From: Candidatus Dojkabacteria bacterium | GTDB lineage: Bacteria; Patescibacteria; Dojkabacteria; SC72 | Length of the DNA stretch: 51,294 nt | Reading direction: 5' to 3' | Assembly: GCA_023229785.1 (NCBI GenBank) | Contig: JALNYV010000011.1 | Location: forward strand, 1 to 51,294 | Part shown: piece by piece, positions 15,201-23,836 of the stretch | How positions within the stretch are numbered: position 1 is the stretch's first letter | Layout of the letters: every line of letters starts with the position of its first letter | Notes under the pieces: generated by a model | Database searches by the model: none | What the model was told of the DNA's origin: nothing | The model's input: the letters and a program-made list of their open reading frames with translations, nothing else | Program-made: the position numbers and the translations under genes

Positions 15201-17517
15201 TATTAGCTCTTGCTGAAATATTTAATTGTTGTGGTAATTCTAAAGTTAAGTTGCTTGTTCCTCCATTTGCTAAAAATGTTAGAGTTGGAGTTGCTTTATC
15301 AATTATAATACTACTTACCGTTGAACTTGCACTATAATTTGCATTTCCTGCACTTGAATAGTTAGCATAGATTGTTCCTGCTTGATAGACTGCATTTGAA
15401 ATGTTTAAACTACAAGATAATTGAGTAGGACACCCACTACCTACGAAATCTGTTACGGTTCCATAGGTAATGGGTGTTGTTCGAGAGATTACTAAACTTA
15501 GAGAACTATTTTTATTGATAATGGTACTTGCTACAGTGGATGTTGCAGAGTAATTAGTATTACCAGCACTTGAATAGTTCCCATAGATTGTACTTGCCTG
15601 ATATATCCCATTTGAAATGTTTAAAGAACAGGATAATTGGCTCGGGCAACCTGAACCACTAAAATCTGTAGAAGCTGGGTATTCTATTGGTGAAGTTCTA
15701 CTTAAGGTTAAAGTAGTTGTTGAGTTCTTATTTATTGTATAACTATAAGTTATTGACTTATTATATAAGTGATCCGTACCATTTCCATAACTCCAGAAGT
15801 AATAAGAATATGTTCCAGCCGTTAAGCTTGGTCTAGATAAATTAAAGCCTGTATAGTTTACACCATTAAATTCTATACCTCGAGTGCCATTGGTTCTATT
15901 CACGCTATAGCTAAAGTTATATTGGTTGAATCCGTATTGGCTATTGTTACTTGGATTTACTGTATAATTATAGAACTGGGGGTATTCTGTATCTACTGGT
16001 GGTTCTGGTGGAGCCTCTCCACCTTCGGTGTAAGTATCTATAGTAATATCTCCAGCTCCTATTGGGCTTAATAATCCACTAGGTGAAATCTCATAGACAG
16101 TAAAGTTTTGATATGTTGGGCTACCAGTTAAAGTATAATTAGTATAGTTAAGGGCTGGGTAACTTATGTTTACTATGGGCCCATCATTAAATTGAATTGA
16201 GATGTTTGTATCTCTAAATAGTTTAATAGCTCCTAAACTAAAACTTACATTCGCTCGGTTGTGTGAAGCATTATTACTAAGGTTTAAGTTAGTAAAAGAA
16301 AAATATCCATTAGACATAGTTCGGTTTACTGCTCCTGAATTGTTTAATGCGATAATTTCAGAAGGTGTAAGACTTCTATTAATAATCATAAAATCATCAA
16401 TTGTTCCATTAAAGTAATTTACACCATTTGAAGCAGCACCAATTACGGTATTCATAGTACTTTTATTGACTATCCCTGTTTTTGCAACAGACTCTTGATG
16501 ATTACCATCAATGTAAATACTTGCACTTGAACCGTTATATAATCCTACAACGTGATACCATCTTCCAAGAGTCATTGTTGAAGTTGCTGATGCACCTGTA
16601 GTTGTTCCATCTGAGGTATACACAGACCATGTTAGTTTCTGCCCACTACCTCCTCCTCGACCATCATAGGATAAAACCCATGATCTTTGCGTTGCAGTTG
16701 AACCATGAAACTTTCCTGCTACTCTTGTAAGAGAACCATTACCGTCAACTCTAAGCCACATACTAACCGTAAAATTAGTAGAAAGATTTAGTGACTCGGT
16801 ATTACCAAAACTCATGTAATCATTGGTCCCATCAAACTTTAAACAGTTTCCATAGATACAAGAATCATTAAAAGAAGGTTGAGAGGTATTAGCAGTGTAC
16901 GCTAAGTCATTAGAATATTTACTGTAATCTTGTAATCCTCCAGAGGTATAGATATCAAATGGTTGGTAAACTAAAGTAGTACTATAAGGCAATTCGTTTG
17001 AAATATTTAAATGAACGAAAGCAGATTCTTGAGTTACATTTACATACGTATCAGCAGCATAAGAAGCATCTGAAGCTATAACAATACTTTCCTCACCAAA
17101 CTTAAGATACTTATCAGTTGGTTTAAAAGTATAACAGAATCCTTTCGCACTTTCAGTTAATACGGTCATTTGTTCTTTGCTATCTATTTCTAAATCATTA
17201 GTAAGTTTTCTTACTTTAACTTCTGTTGGTTTAACAAACTCTTTATCAATTCCATCTACTTGAAAAGAAACAGTATCTAACCCGAATAATTCACCCATTG
17301 CTCCACCGATTAAGGGAAGTTCTTCTATTGGTGCTTTCGTATATTTTGGTACTAAACAGGCGGTAGTATCTTGAATATCAACATCAAACAAAATAGATTC
17401 ATTTCCTGTACTTGAAATTACATTTAATACTTGTCTTGCATCTGAACTTAAAACAATTTTACCTGAAACTGGAACTAGGATTAAGATACAACATAAAATC
17501 AGGATACTCCATTTCAT
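12298..17517 (-). CDS. Giant LamG/Ig-repeat surface protein (1739 aa)
   Basis: Signal peptide (about 3-20) and a C-terminal membrane helix frame a huge extracellular stalk. LamG/concanavalin-like domains occur at about 195-390 and 930-1120, each with the WYHV or GTLDEIKIW type motifs; between and after them are Ig-like and MBG-like repeats, including two tandem 70-residue copies. Dozens of N-glycosylation sequons. The start at 17517 overlaps the upstream stop (TAATG) and begins a clean signal peptide. Its C-terminal 150 residues resemble those of the neighbour upstream. Likely adhesin or envelope/spike protein. Confidence 0.88.
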   Translation of the reverse strand: MKWSILILCCILILVPVSGKIVLSSDARQVLNVISSTGNESILFDVDIQDTTACLVPKYTKAPIEELPLIGGAMGELFGLDTVSFQVDGIDKEFVKPTEVKVRKLTNDLEIDSKEQMTVLTESAKGFCYTFKPTDKYLKFGEESIVIASDASYAADTYVNVTQESAFVHLNISNELPYSTTLVYQPFDIYTSGGLQDYSKYSNDLAYTANTSQPSFNDSCIYGNCLKFDGTNDYMSFGNTESLNLSTNFTVSMWLRVDGNGSLTRVAGKFHGSTATQRSWVLSYDGRGGGSGQKLTWSVYTSDGTTTGASATSTMTLGRWYHVVGLYNGSSASIYIDGNHQESVAKTGIVNKSTMNTVIGAASNGVNYFNGTIDDFMIINRSLTPSEIIALNNSGAVNRTMSNGYFSFTNLNLSNNASHNRANVSFSLGAIKLFRDTNISIQFNDGPIVNISYPALNYTNYTLTGSPTYQNFTVYEISPSGLLSPIGAGDITIDTYTEGGEAPPEPPVDTEYPQFYNYTVNPSNNSQYGFNQYNFSYSVNRTNGTRGIEFNGVNYTGFNLSRPSLTAGTYSYYFWSYGNGTDHLYNKSITYSYTINKNSTTTLTLSRTSPIEYPASTDFSGSGCPSQLSCSLNISNGIYQASTIYGNYSSAGNTNYSATSTVASTIINKNSSLSLVISRTTPITYGTVTDFVGSGCPTQLSCSLNISNAVYQAGTIYANYSSAGNANYSASSTVSSIIIDKATPTLTFLANGGTSNLTLELPQQLNISARANNGTLNLEKDGLNYSENNSINVTFPIGNYLFRANITGGQNFTDVLYAYYNISINIVYPTITIDQPTNTTYRDLYQLNYSLNTTITDNNAISSKWYSINGGSNITFTSNTTLTNLIAGSNTLIVYANDTGNNLNSSSVTFYLSFTPKINFINVSNSTTSYSSEGFNQTGLVGWYKLDKNWSTQEDSVNNQNLTVLNNAIYTDEGQIGGGYLFLGGNQNIAGTLKTSINLSQGFAFAASSLWDGDAMAGTGRRYVTYFSGSGTEMFIIYRNASGTMQVYCRLFLNNTCDISTTAINNPSSTNFKNFICSYTGSTLSFYADNTLIGNSSISASCQALNPTKLITTIKIGGDGVANQTINGTLDEIKIWNRSLSSTEVQQLYSITNPTFQENANVTTQVNVTDEDSGDTHWYSWLVDNVEKFSGYGQKVFNWIFNRPSQIVKVNINDSSNYNVSQSWNVSLNLRPPVFTTIPTLNVNYTQSIQGTFIAIDETAISTYSVNDSRFSITSGGVLTNNTQLGAGTYSLNVSVNDSFNKVNSTILTATVNKIHPSMSISGTASIVYGNIAGVSGIETNTGDSDITYTLHRDNELVTNPDTTILGVNTYTYKFNSTEGQNYTVNNTLATFLLTVTKATSTVNAFINHSQSNFSINGTALNIYLNASLVTGTGNLELYLNGLVINNGSTPRFNVSNLSTGNFTVLYRGNVNYTADSKTWFINNITQGAQSYPQITLHSPEDESQDQDSIVRFIYRVSSTNSLANCSLLYNSNRYSTMAPINNALNVFEVVGIEANHPLYSNNLLWSVACTDIQNNQNQSTQFHVDTKPDVTSGGGTQSAKNPFYVNFQYSNNWEKGSEGVIHVQAYNTNNQRYLVPVNISTGSNIVYLSSLETPQKELLLNFKVLNAATVGQEQIKIILSDERTIEYTLKINITEQEVPINEPFFVEKYLWWFVFGIVGMLILIVAVLMIQSLSTLLH
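15310..15733 (-). repeat. Tandem 210-bp coding repeat
   Basis: Two adjacent copies encode near-identical 70-residue MBG-like domains (shared SLNIS, IYxNYSSAGN, NYSA motifs). Such repeats allow length change by recombination. Confidence 0.7.
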
Positions 17518-20435
17518 TATCTTCTCCCGTCTTTTGTTAGTGTAACTAAGATAATTACAAAGAATACTAAGACAATTAATCCTCCCATTCCCCATAAAAT
17601 GTATATAAGTAATTTATTCTCTAAAACAGGCGGTATTATTTCACTTTCATCAAGGATAAAATTCATGTTGTGTGTGACAATTCGTTCATCTTCAACAATA
17701 ATTTTAATAGTGTAATTGCCTGCTTTTGCTACATTTAATACTTTAAACTGGGCTATAATTTCTCCATTACTTGCTTTTCCTGAATTTTCTAAGACAATAC
17801 CATCAATATCATACTCAAATTTAACAGCTTTTGGTGTGTATAAAGAATCAGACTGGTTATATATTTGTACTTTTACCTGTACTACTTGCCCTCGGTACCA
17901 GATATTTGGATAGTTAAAGTTAACATATTTTGGATCTGAGGTTAAATCAATGGTTGAAGTACCTCCACCTGAACCACCGCTTCCTGTTGGGGGATTATCA
18001 TCTTCATAAGCAATAGAAATATAGTTATCTCCAGAAGCAAAATTTAATCCTGTTATAGTTATTTTATTTGTTGCTGTATTGCAACTTACTCGTGAATCTG
18101 TAATCGGGTAGGTGCTTTGTAGTACATTATTTGCTGATCTTATATAGTCAATATTGCAGGAACTTACGTTAAAAATAGTATTTACACTAATCGTCTCGCT
18201 CAAGCTACTCGTTATATGCTTTTGTGTTGGGGTTGATGATGAAAAGGTAAGAGGGCTTTCTGGGAATGTTGTTATATCTCCTTCGGTAAGTTGAAAGTTA
18301 TAATATACATAAGCTGCTTGAAATGGTGATAAAGTAAAACTAACATTATCTATATTTCTTCCAATTAAACTACCATTAGTATTCCATACTAAGTTATTCG
18401 ATGATTCAGAAACTAAGTTATATACTGTATTATTCCAAGTTCCGTTATATGGGTTGTAATACCCTCCATAACCAGTACTGTAATTATTGTTGTAAAAGTA
18501 AGTATAACTACGATGTAATTTAAATGAAATCCAAGGAGTGCTTGTAGAATAACCTGGGTACCTCTGTCCTAAGATATCTCTTAATATTACTGGATTATCG
18601 TTTGATTGATTAAACAAGGTTGATACATTTTCATAATCACTTGATACAACATAATCTATTCTTGGGAATAAATAATTAATTGGTTGTATTCCTCTTGTCC
18701 ATATATTTGTAAAGTCATAAGTAATATTAATTGTTGAGTTATATGAATACTTTAATAAAAGAGGGTATCCAGTATAGCTATTATTCTGAATAACTACATT
18801 TTTAGTTAGGTAAGCAGATAAATTTGCACTAGTATCATAAATAGACTCGGTACTATCACTTATCCAAGTTTTCCACACAGGATATAAGTCTATTGCTGTA
18901 ATCGGCTCATACCCACAGTTAGATTTTTTATCAATCATATTGTCTACATCATAATAAAAAGAATTATTAACTATCTTTAAGTTATCTGAACCTTGAGATA
19001 ATATTGCTGAACAGCCGATATTATAAAACTTATTGGCAATTATTGTTATATTACTAGGAAAGATTACATTCCTTAATCTCATTATTGATATTCCAATGTT
19101 ATAAGAGTCAAAATTATTGTAAGAATTGTTAAATGTATTATTCGATAAATAGATATTATTTGAAGAAACTACTTCTAATAACTTACTTGTATTCCCTGAA
19201 ATGTAGTTATTCTTAACCTGAATATTTGCAGAGTTACTACTTAAGTTATAAAACCTTACACAAAAAGAACATCCTTCAACATTACTATTTTCTAATGTAA
19301 GATTATACCCTGAATGTCTAAAATATAATCCTCCAACTGTAGTAAAAAAGCTATCATTTAATAAATCAGATGAATCTTTACCAAAACTACTATTTGTTAT
19401 TAAAACATTCTTCATATGGTCTAATAGCATAAATGTGTTATAATGGTTATTTAACCATCCATTCTTAAAGGTAAATCCATTAATGTTGTTAAAATTTACT
19501 AAATGGTTGTAATCAGAAACATTCATACCATCAAAAGTAAGATTATAGAAATTAGACTCTATAATAAAATTAGTTCCTGTTCCGTTACCTTTAAAATATG
19601 AACCTGTAAAATTAATATAAGTGTTATTAGTGTCTATAATTATTATTCTTGTTCCGTTAATATATCTTTCTCCATTACAAACCTTTGTATATTCTCTTAC
19701 ATGTGTATCTTTTGCAGTTATGTTAATACATTCAACATAATTATGGTAATTACTCCATACTTCAGAAGCAGATAAAGTCTTATTGTAGATTATTAATTCA
19801 TCCATTGAACCATTGAAATAATCTACTGTGACTCTTCTTCCAATTCTAATTAATTCAGCACTTAGGTTTCCAGTATTTGACTTAGACGAAACTAATAATC
19901 CATTAATATATAATTTAGCATTGTTTGTATTTGTATCATTAGTAAAAGTTAAAACAAGATTATACCAAGTGTGATTATTCATGATTACATTATCCCATAC
20001 ACTTGAGGTTGCTCCATTAGGATAAAACTGTACATCATTTGTAGTAACTCTATAAATCATTCCACTACCAGATGATCCTCCAATAATTGCACTACTTGAA
20101 GTAATATTATATAACTTAATCCATACTGAAACAGTTAAGTTAGTTATTGAACCAGCATTTTTAGAAGTACCAATACTTGTATTTACTCCATTAAAAACAT
20201 ATACTCCATCGTTTAGTATACTTTGATTATTAGAAAAAGTTGCATTATATATAGTTCCATTATTCCCATTCCCACTAAAATCATACACCATCGTAGCATT
20301 CTCCCCATACGCTGATTGATTATTAAAGTGATAGTAAAGTACCATACTTTCATTAACAACTGGATACGTTCCAACAGCACTTCCCACCCCAACTAAACAT
20401 AAGGTAAGAAAAACCAATAGAAATAGTTTCTTCAT
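17517..20435 (-). CDS. LamG plus beta-helix surface protein (972 aa)
   Basis: Signal peptide (1-20), an N-terminal LamG-like domain (about 25-235), then Asn-rich repeats typical of a right-handed parallel beta-helix (about 270-540), a further beta region, a Gly-Ser linker, an Ig-like stalk and a C-terminal membrane helix. The ATG at 20435 is chosen because the signal peptide starts there; a longer frame adds nothing plausible. It overlaps the 1739-residue gene, with which it shares the last stalk domain. Beta-helix proteins often bind or cleave glycans, but no catalytic residues are evident. Confidence 0.85.
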   Translation of the reverse strand: MKKLFLLVFLTLCLVGVGSAVGTYPVVNESMVLYYHFNNQSAYGENATMVYDFSGNGNNGTIYNATFSNNQSILNDGVYVFNGVNTSIGTSKNAGSITNLTVSVWIKLYNITSSSAIIGGSSGSGMIYRVTTNDVQFYPNGATSSVWDNVIMNNHTWYNLVLTFTNDTNTNNAKLYINGLLVSSKSNTGNLSAELIRIGRRVTVDYFNGSMDELIIYNKTLSASEVWSNYHNYVECINITAKDTHVREYTKVCNGERYINGTRIIIIDTNNTYINFTGSYFKGNGTGTNFIIESNFYNLTFDGMNVSDYNHLVNFNNINGFTFKNGWLNNHYNTFMLLDHMKNVLITNSSFGKDSSDLLNDSFFTTVGGLYFRHSGYNLTLENSNVEGCSFCVRFYNLSSNSANIQVKNNYISGNTSKLLEVVSSNNIYLSNNTFNNSYNNFDSYNIGISIMRLRNVIFPSNITIIANKFYNIGCSAILSQGSDNLKIVNNSFYYDVDNMIDKKSNCGYEPITAIDLYPVWKTWISDSTESIYDTSANLSAYLTKNVVIQNNSYTGYPLLLKYSYNSTINITYDFTNIWTRGIQPINYLFPRIDYVVSSDYENVSTLFNQSNDNPVILRDILGQRYPGYSTSTPWISFKLHRSYTYFYNNNYSTGYGGYYNPYNGTWNNTVYNLVSESSNNLVWNTNGSLIGRNIDNVSFTLSPFQAAYVYYNFQLTEGDITTFPESPLTFSSSTPTQKHITSSLSETISVNTIFNVSSCNIDYIRSANNVLQSTYPITDSRVSCNTATNKITITGLNFASGDNYISIAYEDDNPPTGSGGSGGGTSTIDLTSDPKYVNFNYPNIWYRGQVVQVKVQIYNQSDSLYTPKAVKFEYDIDGIVLENSGKASNGEIIAQFKVLNVAKAGNYTIKIIVEDERIVTHNMNFILDESEIIPPVLENKLLIYILWGMGGLIVLVFFVIILVTLTKDGRR

Positions 20436-20436
20436 T

Positions 20437-20514
20437 TTAATCCCACATCCCCCGTACCGATGATTCCAAACCACAGGAGGTACATTTCAAACGACGATTA
20501 GCAAATATCAACAT
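20437..20514 (-). CDS. Possible 25-residue CxxC miniprotein
   Basis: ATG at 20512-20514 overlaps the stop of the HNH gene (TAATG) and the stop sits one base before the start of the 972-residue gene, so the frame exactly fills the gap. It contains KCTSCG. The perfect fit suggests a linking gene, but the length makes it uncertain. Confidence 0.4.
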   Translation of the reverse strand: MLIFANRRLKCTSCGLESSVRGMWD

Positions 20515-20759
20515 TAAAACTCCTTTGCATGTAATAATTTGTGACATTCTTTACATACAATTTTAACGTTGTTTAATTGATGATTTAATGGGTATACGGT
20601 ATATAATCCTCCAGTATTTCCTCGTTTTATCCTATGTGGTTCTAATGATTTCTTTTTATTACAAAGTTGACAAGTATAATTTACTGCCTCATAATATTTC
20701 TTTTTTAACCACTTTGGACAGTCAGTAAATCCTTGAGTTGGTTGTACCAGTGTATTCAT
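20514..20759 (-). CDS. Small HNH nuclease (81 aa)
   Basis: Zinc-supported HNH fold: CQLC at 30-33, EPHRI with His42, an Asn-rich segment around 60-65, CKEC at 69-72 and a final His77. A minimal McrA-like nuclease, either a free-standing homing enzyme or a nickase of the element. It leads the operon of the two giant surface proteins and has an imperfect class A motif. Confidence 0.8.
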   Translation of the reverse strand: MNTLVQPTQGFTDCPKWLKKKYYEAVNYTCQLCNKKKSLEPHRIKRGNTGGLYTVYPLNHQLNNVKIVCKECHKLLHAKEF

Positions 20760-20780
20760 GGTATTTAAAGATTCTTTAAG

Positions 20781-20815
20781 TATAAAAACTTATTGCTTTT
20801 TGAATTTTTCTTCAT
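20781..20815 (-). promoter_or_regulatory. Class A promoter, imperfect palindrome
   Basis: Plus-strand TTGAATTTTTCTTCAT (20800-20815) keeps one perfect half-site; the TATA box is at 20781-20790, 26 bp from the ATG at 20759. The palindrome edge is 41 bp from the start, as in the other members. Confidence 0.65.
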
Positions 20816-21834
20816 TATTCTGAACTCTTCTCTGCTTGTGCTTTGATTTCTTCCACTGCTCCTGTGAGCGCTTCAACTGCTTTTCCAAGCTTTGTAAGTA
20901 CTTCAAGATGCGTTACCATATTATGGTCAAAAATCAGCTGGTTTTGCTGGATTCCCTCTATTGCATGTAGTACATTTTCAATGCGCTTATCCACTTCTAC
21001 GGGGCGCGCTGCATTATGTTCAATGTAATCAGTGACTACATTGGTGTACTTTCGAGTATCTTCAGGCGCATAATTTCTATTTCCAAACTCCATGCCGAGT
21101 GGCTCAGACATATCAATCCATGCGCGCAGTTTGCCATTAACCTCAAGCTCAAACTTTTCCCCTGTTTTTTTACAGTGTTCTGCCATACTATCACGTAACT
21201 TTACATAGTGGTGGGTGCGTACGGTTAACTGGGGTACTCCATCTTTACAAAACTTACATTTAAACAATTCTTCAATAAGTGAGAGTATTGCTAAGGTATC
21301 TTGTAGTGCTTCAATAAACGCTTCATAGCTATCATTTGTCCAGTAGTGCTTACGATTGATAAAGACTATGGAATTTGCAAACACCTGAATTAAGAAATCT
21401 TCACGGGCAAGCTGCTGATAGGTACTATTTCCCCAGCTAATTGGCTTAAAATGAAACTCTTTTAATTTAATTAAACGGTTTTCTCTTTTTTGCCACCAGT
21501 CTGGGGTGTTCACTAAGGGTAAAATAAATGAGAATTTATGTGATTGAATTTTTTTGTTATTCTGTAGTAACTTTGCCACTTTTAGAGAGTCTGCCTGATT
21601 TTTGGCAATCTTCCAAAGCGGAAAAATGTTGTGTACTAAACCTAGTGTTTTTAAGTGATTTAGCTTACGGTAGAGCGTACGTAAAGGCAAATTACTTACT
21701 TTTTGTAAATATTCAACTCGTACGCCTTCTGGTCGTTCTAAAAGAAATCGAATGATTTGAATGCTTTTTGCATCCAGTTTGCCACTTTTTGACTTTGCCA
21801 CTTTTTCATCTGTCAATACCTCTTTTTTAGTCAT
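20815..21834 (-). CDS. Winged-helix DNA-binding protein (339 aa)
   Basis: A winged-helix domain at about 22-75 (two-helix reader PLRTLYRKLNHLKTLG) precedes a larger conserved domain with the patterns LIKLKEFHFK and DFLIQVFANSIV, a CKFC pair at 193-196 and a C-terminal coiled coil (about 280-335). The size and single copy suit a master regulator or a replication/partition initiator; nothing decides between them. It has its own TATA box and is followed by the class A promoter of the HNH operon. Confidence 0.7.
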   Translation of the reverse strand: MTKKEVLTDEKVAKSKSGKLDAKSIQIIRFLLERPEGVRVEYLQKVSNLPLRTLYRKLNHLKTLGLVHNIFPLWKIAKNQADSLKVAKLLQNNKKIQSHKFSFILPLVNTPDWWQKRENRLIKLKEFHFKPISWGNSTYQQLAREDFLIQVFANSIVFINRKHYWTNDSYEAFIEALQDTLAILSLIEELFKCKFCKDGVPQLTVRTHHYVKLRDSMAEHCKKTGEKFELEVNGKLRAWIDMSEPLGMEFGNRNYAPEDTRKYTNVVTDYIEHNAARPVEVDKRIENVLHAIEGIQQNQLIFDHNMVTHLEVLTKLGKAVEALTGAVEEIKAQAEKSSE

Positions 21835-21849
21835 TGTAGTTATAGTATC

Positions 21850-21867
21850 ACTCCCTCTTTTTTATAG
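21850..21867 (-). promoter_or_regulatory. TATA box and ribosome site of the winged-helix gene
   Basis: Minus strand ACTATAAAAAAGAGGGAG: a TATA box about 29 bp from the ATG at 21834 and a GAGGGAG that may act as a distant ribosome site. No class A or B motif. Confidence 0.45.
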
Positions 21868-21880
21868 TTTTCTTGTCACG

Positions 21881-22102
21881 TTATTGTAGCGATTTTAGAA
21901 ACGCTTGCTTTTTCTCTGTAAAGTGTGCAATTTGTGTTTGTAGGCTTTCTTTACAGTACGCTACGCCTTTAGGCTTATCAATAGCATGTAAAGCATTCTC
22001 TCCATACTTTTCAATATGAACTAAGGCAAATGATAATTGTGCAATCATTTGGTTATAGAACTCAACTTGCGGATGATTAATAATTGGTTTCACTTGTTTC
22101 AT
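21881..22102 (-). CDS. Small helical protein (73 aa)
   Basis: ATG at 22100-22102 has AGGAGG eight bases upstream, which decides the start over a longer frame. Two long helices; contains one Cys. Last gene of the 26.3-21.9 kb operon. Unknown function. Confidence 0.7.
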   Translation of the reverse strand: MKQVKPIINHPQVEFYNQMIAQLSFALVHIEKYGENALHAIDKPKGVAYCKESLQTQIAHFTEKKQAFLKSLQ

Positions 22103-22250
22103 CTTCAATCCTCCTATAATGCCACTGAGGTACTGCGCGGTAGCACTCACAATTTAGATTCCAATTGTCTTTAATGCAATAGGTGCAGCGATCAATAATT
22201 GGTTCAATATGCCCTAAGCAAATATATTCTAATTCTTCTTTAGATTTCAC
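22077..22250 (-). CDS. Cys-rich miniprotein, GTG start (57 aa)
   Basis: GTG at 22248-22250 with GAGGTG upstream. Cysteines at 11, 22, 25, 34 and 36 and several His suggest a zinc site. It overlaps the previous gene by 11 bases and the next by 26. Unknown function. Confidence 0.6.
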   Translation of the reverse strand: MKSKEELEYICLGHIEPIIDRCTYCIKDNWNLNCECYRAVPQWHYRRIEDETSETNY

Positions 22251-22377
22251 TTTTCACCTCTTGTTTTTTATAATATTTTTGGAAACATGCTTCTGAACAG
22301 AAATATTTTCGTAACACAAAGATCAGTTCTTCAGTTCCCTGTAAAGTTCCCTTACACTGTGCACAGGTTTTATTCAT
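22240..22377 (-). CDS. TRASH-like metal-binding miniprotein (45 aa)
   Basis: CAQC at 5-8 and YFCSEACFQKY at 25-35 match the treble-clef TRASH/YHS pattern (CxxC ... FCSxxC) seen in small metal-sensing or ribosome-associated zinc proteins. Preceded by GAGGTG. Embedded in a chain of overlapping tiny genes. Confidence 0.65.
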   Translation of the reverse strand: MNKTCAQCKGTLQGTEELIFVLRKYFCSEACFQKYYKKQEVKSEI

Positions 22378-22459
22378 CTTCCACCTCGATATCTTCTATA
22401 CCCCAGACTGGCTTTGTAAATCCTGTGTGCTTTTCAAAATCATACGTTTCACTTTCCAT
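22370..22459 (-). CDS. Acidic miniprotein (29 aa)
   Basis: ATG at 22457-22459 follows AAGAGGT at good spacing and the stop overlaps the start region of the TRASH-like gene. Very acidic C-terminus. No motif; supported by ribosome site and gene packing only. Confidence 0.45.
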   Translation of the reverse strand: MESETYDFEKHTGFTKPVWGIEDIEVEDE

Positions 22460-22649
22460 ATGGTACCTCTTGAAAGTATTTGCAATATGTTCTGCCATGA
22501 TTACCTGTATAGCAATGGTGCTGATTTACATCGCGCACACAAAGATACTCGCTGTGTTTTGTGCAATATGCTTCACCTGATTGTGCTAACTCTTCAAGTC
22601 TTACTTTTCTTTGCAGGAGTCGCTTAATTTTCTTTGGTAATTGGTTCAC
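22449..22649 (-). CDS. Cys/His-rich miniprotein, GTG start (66 aa)
   Basis: GTG at 22647-22649 preceded by AGAGGTG. Basic N-terminus, then Cys residues (YC.KH, LC, HHC, YC) that probably bind one or two zinc ions. Overlaps both neighbours out of frame. Confidence 0.6.
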   Translation of the reverse strand: MNQLPKKIKRLLQRKVRLEELAQSGEAYCTKHSEYLCVRDVNQHHCYTGNHGRTYCKYFQEVPYGK

Positions 22650-22758
22650 TTTGCACCTCTGGGTTAATCCGTACAAAATATTCATTAACGCCTACTAAAG
22701 TAATACCGTAAAGTGCGTCTTTTAACTCTACTATTTTAATTTCTTTAAATTGTTCCAT
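22624..22758 (-). CDS. Miniprotein (44 aa)
   Basis: ATG at 22756-22758 with GAGAGGAA upstream. Beta-rich small protein without motif. Overlaps the 131-residue gene by 14 bases and the Cys/His-rich gene by 26. Confidence 0.55.
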   Translation of the reverse strand: MEQFKEIKIVELKDALYGITLVGVNEYFVRINPEVQSEPITKEN

Positions 22759-23140
22759 GTAATTCCTCTCTATGTTTTGCTACGAGTAAATGTGTATATT
22801 TTACTAACTCTGCAATGACAATTTCCTGTTGATCTTTCAGTTCTTTTATTTCTGTATCAATTCGTGCTACTTCTTTTTGTACGTAGCCTTTGAGTTCTTC
22901 AAGCCATGCATAGACTGCCTGTTCATACCCCTTGGTTTCCACTGGAAGTACTTTATAACAATACCATGCGCCTTTATCGAGCTTATAGTAGGTTTGTGTT
23001 GCCTCATCAAAGTAGAGCTTACCGCGCAATTGGACAAATGCTTCAAATGTAACTTCTTTGTACTGTTCTTTTTGTAAATTGACTTGACTGACACGCATTG
23101 CCTTTTTCTGGAGCTTTTTTAACATTTTTTCTTTATTCAT
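22745..23140 (-). CDS. Coiled-coil protein (131 aa)
   Basis: Lys-rich start, a central domain with aromatic residues (about 30-75) and a C-terminal coiled coil (about 78-120). Overlaps the upstream gene by ATGA. Unknown function. Confidence 0.7.
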   Translation of the reverse strand: MNKEKMLKKLQKKAMRVSQVNLQKEQYKEVTFEAFVQLRGKLYFDEATQTYYKLDKGAWYCYKVLPVETKGYEQAVYAWLEELKGYVQKEVARIDTEIKELKDQQEIVIAELVKYTHLLVAKHREELHGTI

Positions 23141-23382
23141 TTTATCTCCTCGTAATATACTTCTCGATGTATAATATAATCTACAGCACCAATAATAATA
23201 ATTACTACCACAGTTATTAGGCTACTGATAAAAAATATACCTTTAGGCAAACTATCGACAAATAAATATAATAAAAAAATACTACAATATCCACCCATAG
23301 TAAATATAAATAAAGATGAAGCCTCTTCACTTAATCCATCATCATTAATGATTACTTTTTTAAATTTCTTTTGTTTTTTCAT
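23137..23382 (-). CDS. Two-span membrane protein (81 aa)
   Basis: Basic N-terminus and two hydrophobic helices (about 26-45 and 50-70). ATGA overlaps on both sides. Function unknown. Confidence 0.7.
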   Translation of the reverse strand: MKKQKKFKKVIINDDGLSEEASSLFIFTMGGYCSIFLLYLFVDSLPKGIFFISSLITVVVIIIIGAVDYIIHREVYYEEIK

Positions 23383-23552
23383 TGCTTCTGCTCCTTTTTT
23401 ACTTTCTTTCTTGTTATAAAAAAGTAAAGAAAAATAAAAGTAATTACTGATGCAATAAACGCAATTAAATATACTATTTCCATTTCATTACAACTTAAAT
23501 TATACATAATATCTTCAGGAAAACCAAAAACAGAGCCACATCTTCCTGTCAT
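23379..23552 (-). CDS. Single-span membrane protein (57 aa)
   Basis: Outside-type N-terminus with two Cys, a membrane helix at about 25-47, and a Lys-rich end. Start overlaps the upstream stop (ATGA), stop overlaps the next start (ATGA), which strongly supports the gene despite its size. Confidence 0.7.
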   Translation of the reverse strand: MTGRCGSVFGFPEDIMYNLSCNEMEIVYLIAFIASVITFIFLYFFITRKKVKKEQKQ

Positions 23553-23836
23553 GTTGAATCCTCTTGCAGTTTTTGTAATTCTTTAAGATAAAAGTCCATT
23601 ATAAAAGTAGCAAACTCATCTACGTCCATTGAAATATTCTTAATATTCCCTATTTCTTCTAAAATCTCTTTCCTTGCTTGTGCTTTTCCTTTTCGGTAGG
23701 CTTCTAATTTATCCTTTGCCTTAAATAACTCTTTTACATCCGCTTCATTAAAGGGTTCTTTAAAAAATTCTATGTCCCTTAAAAGGTATTCTTCGTATGG
23801 GTCTTTAGTTGTCAATTTTAATTGCCTCCACTTCAT
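23549..23836 (-). CDS. Helical protein (95 aa)
   Basis: Charged helical protein with a likely coiled coil at about 35-65. Overlaps the upstream membrane protein gene by 32 bases. No family recognised. Confidence 0.65.
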   Translation of the reverse strand: MKWRQLKLTTKDPYEEYLLRDIEFFKEPFNEADVKELFKAKDKLEAYRKGKAQARKEILEEIGNIKNISMDVDEFATFIMDFYLKELQKLQEDST

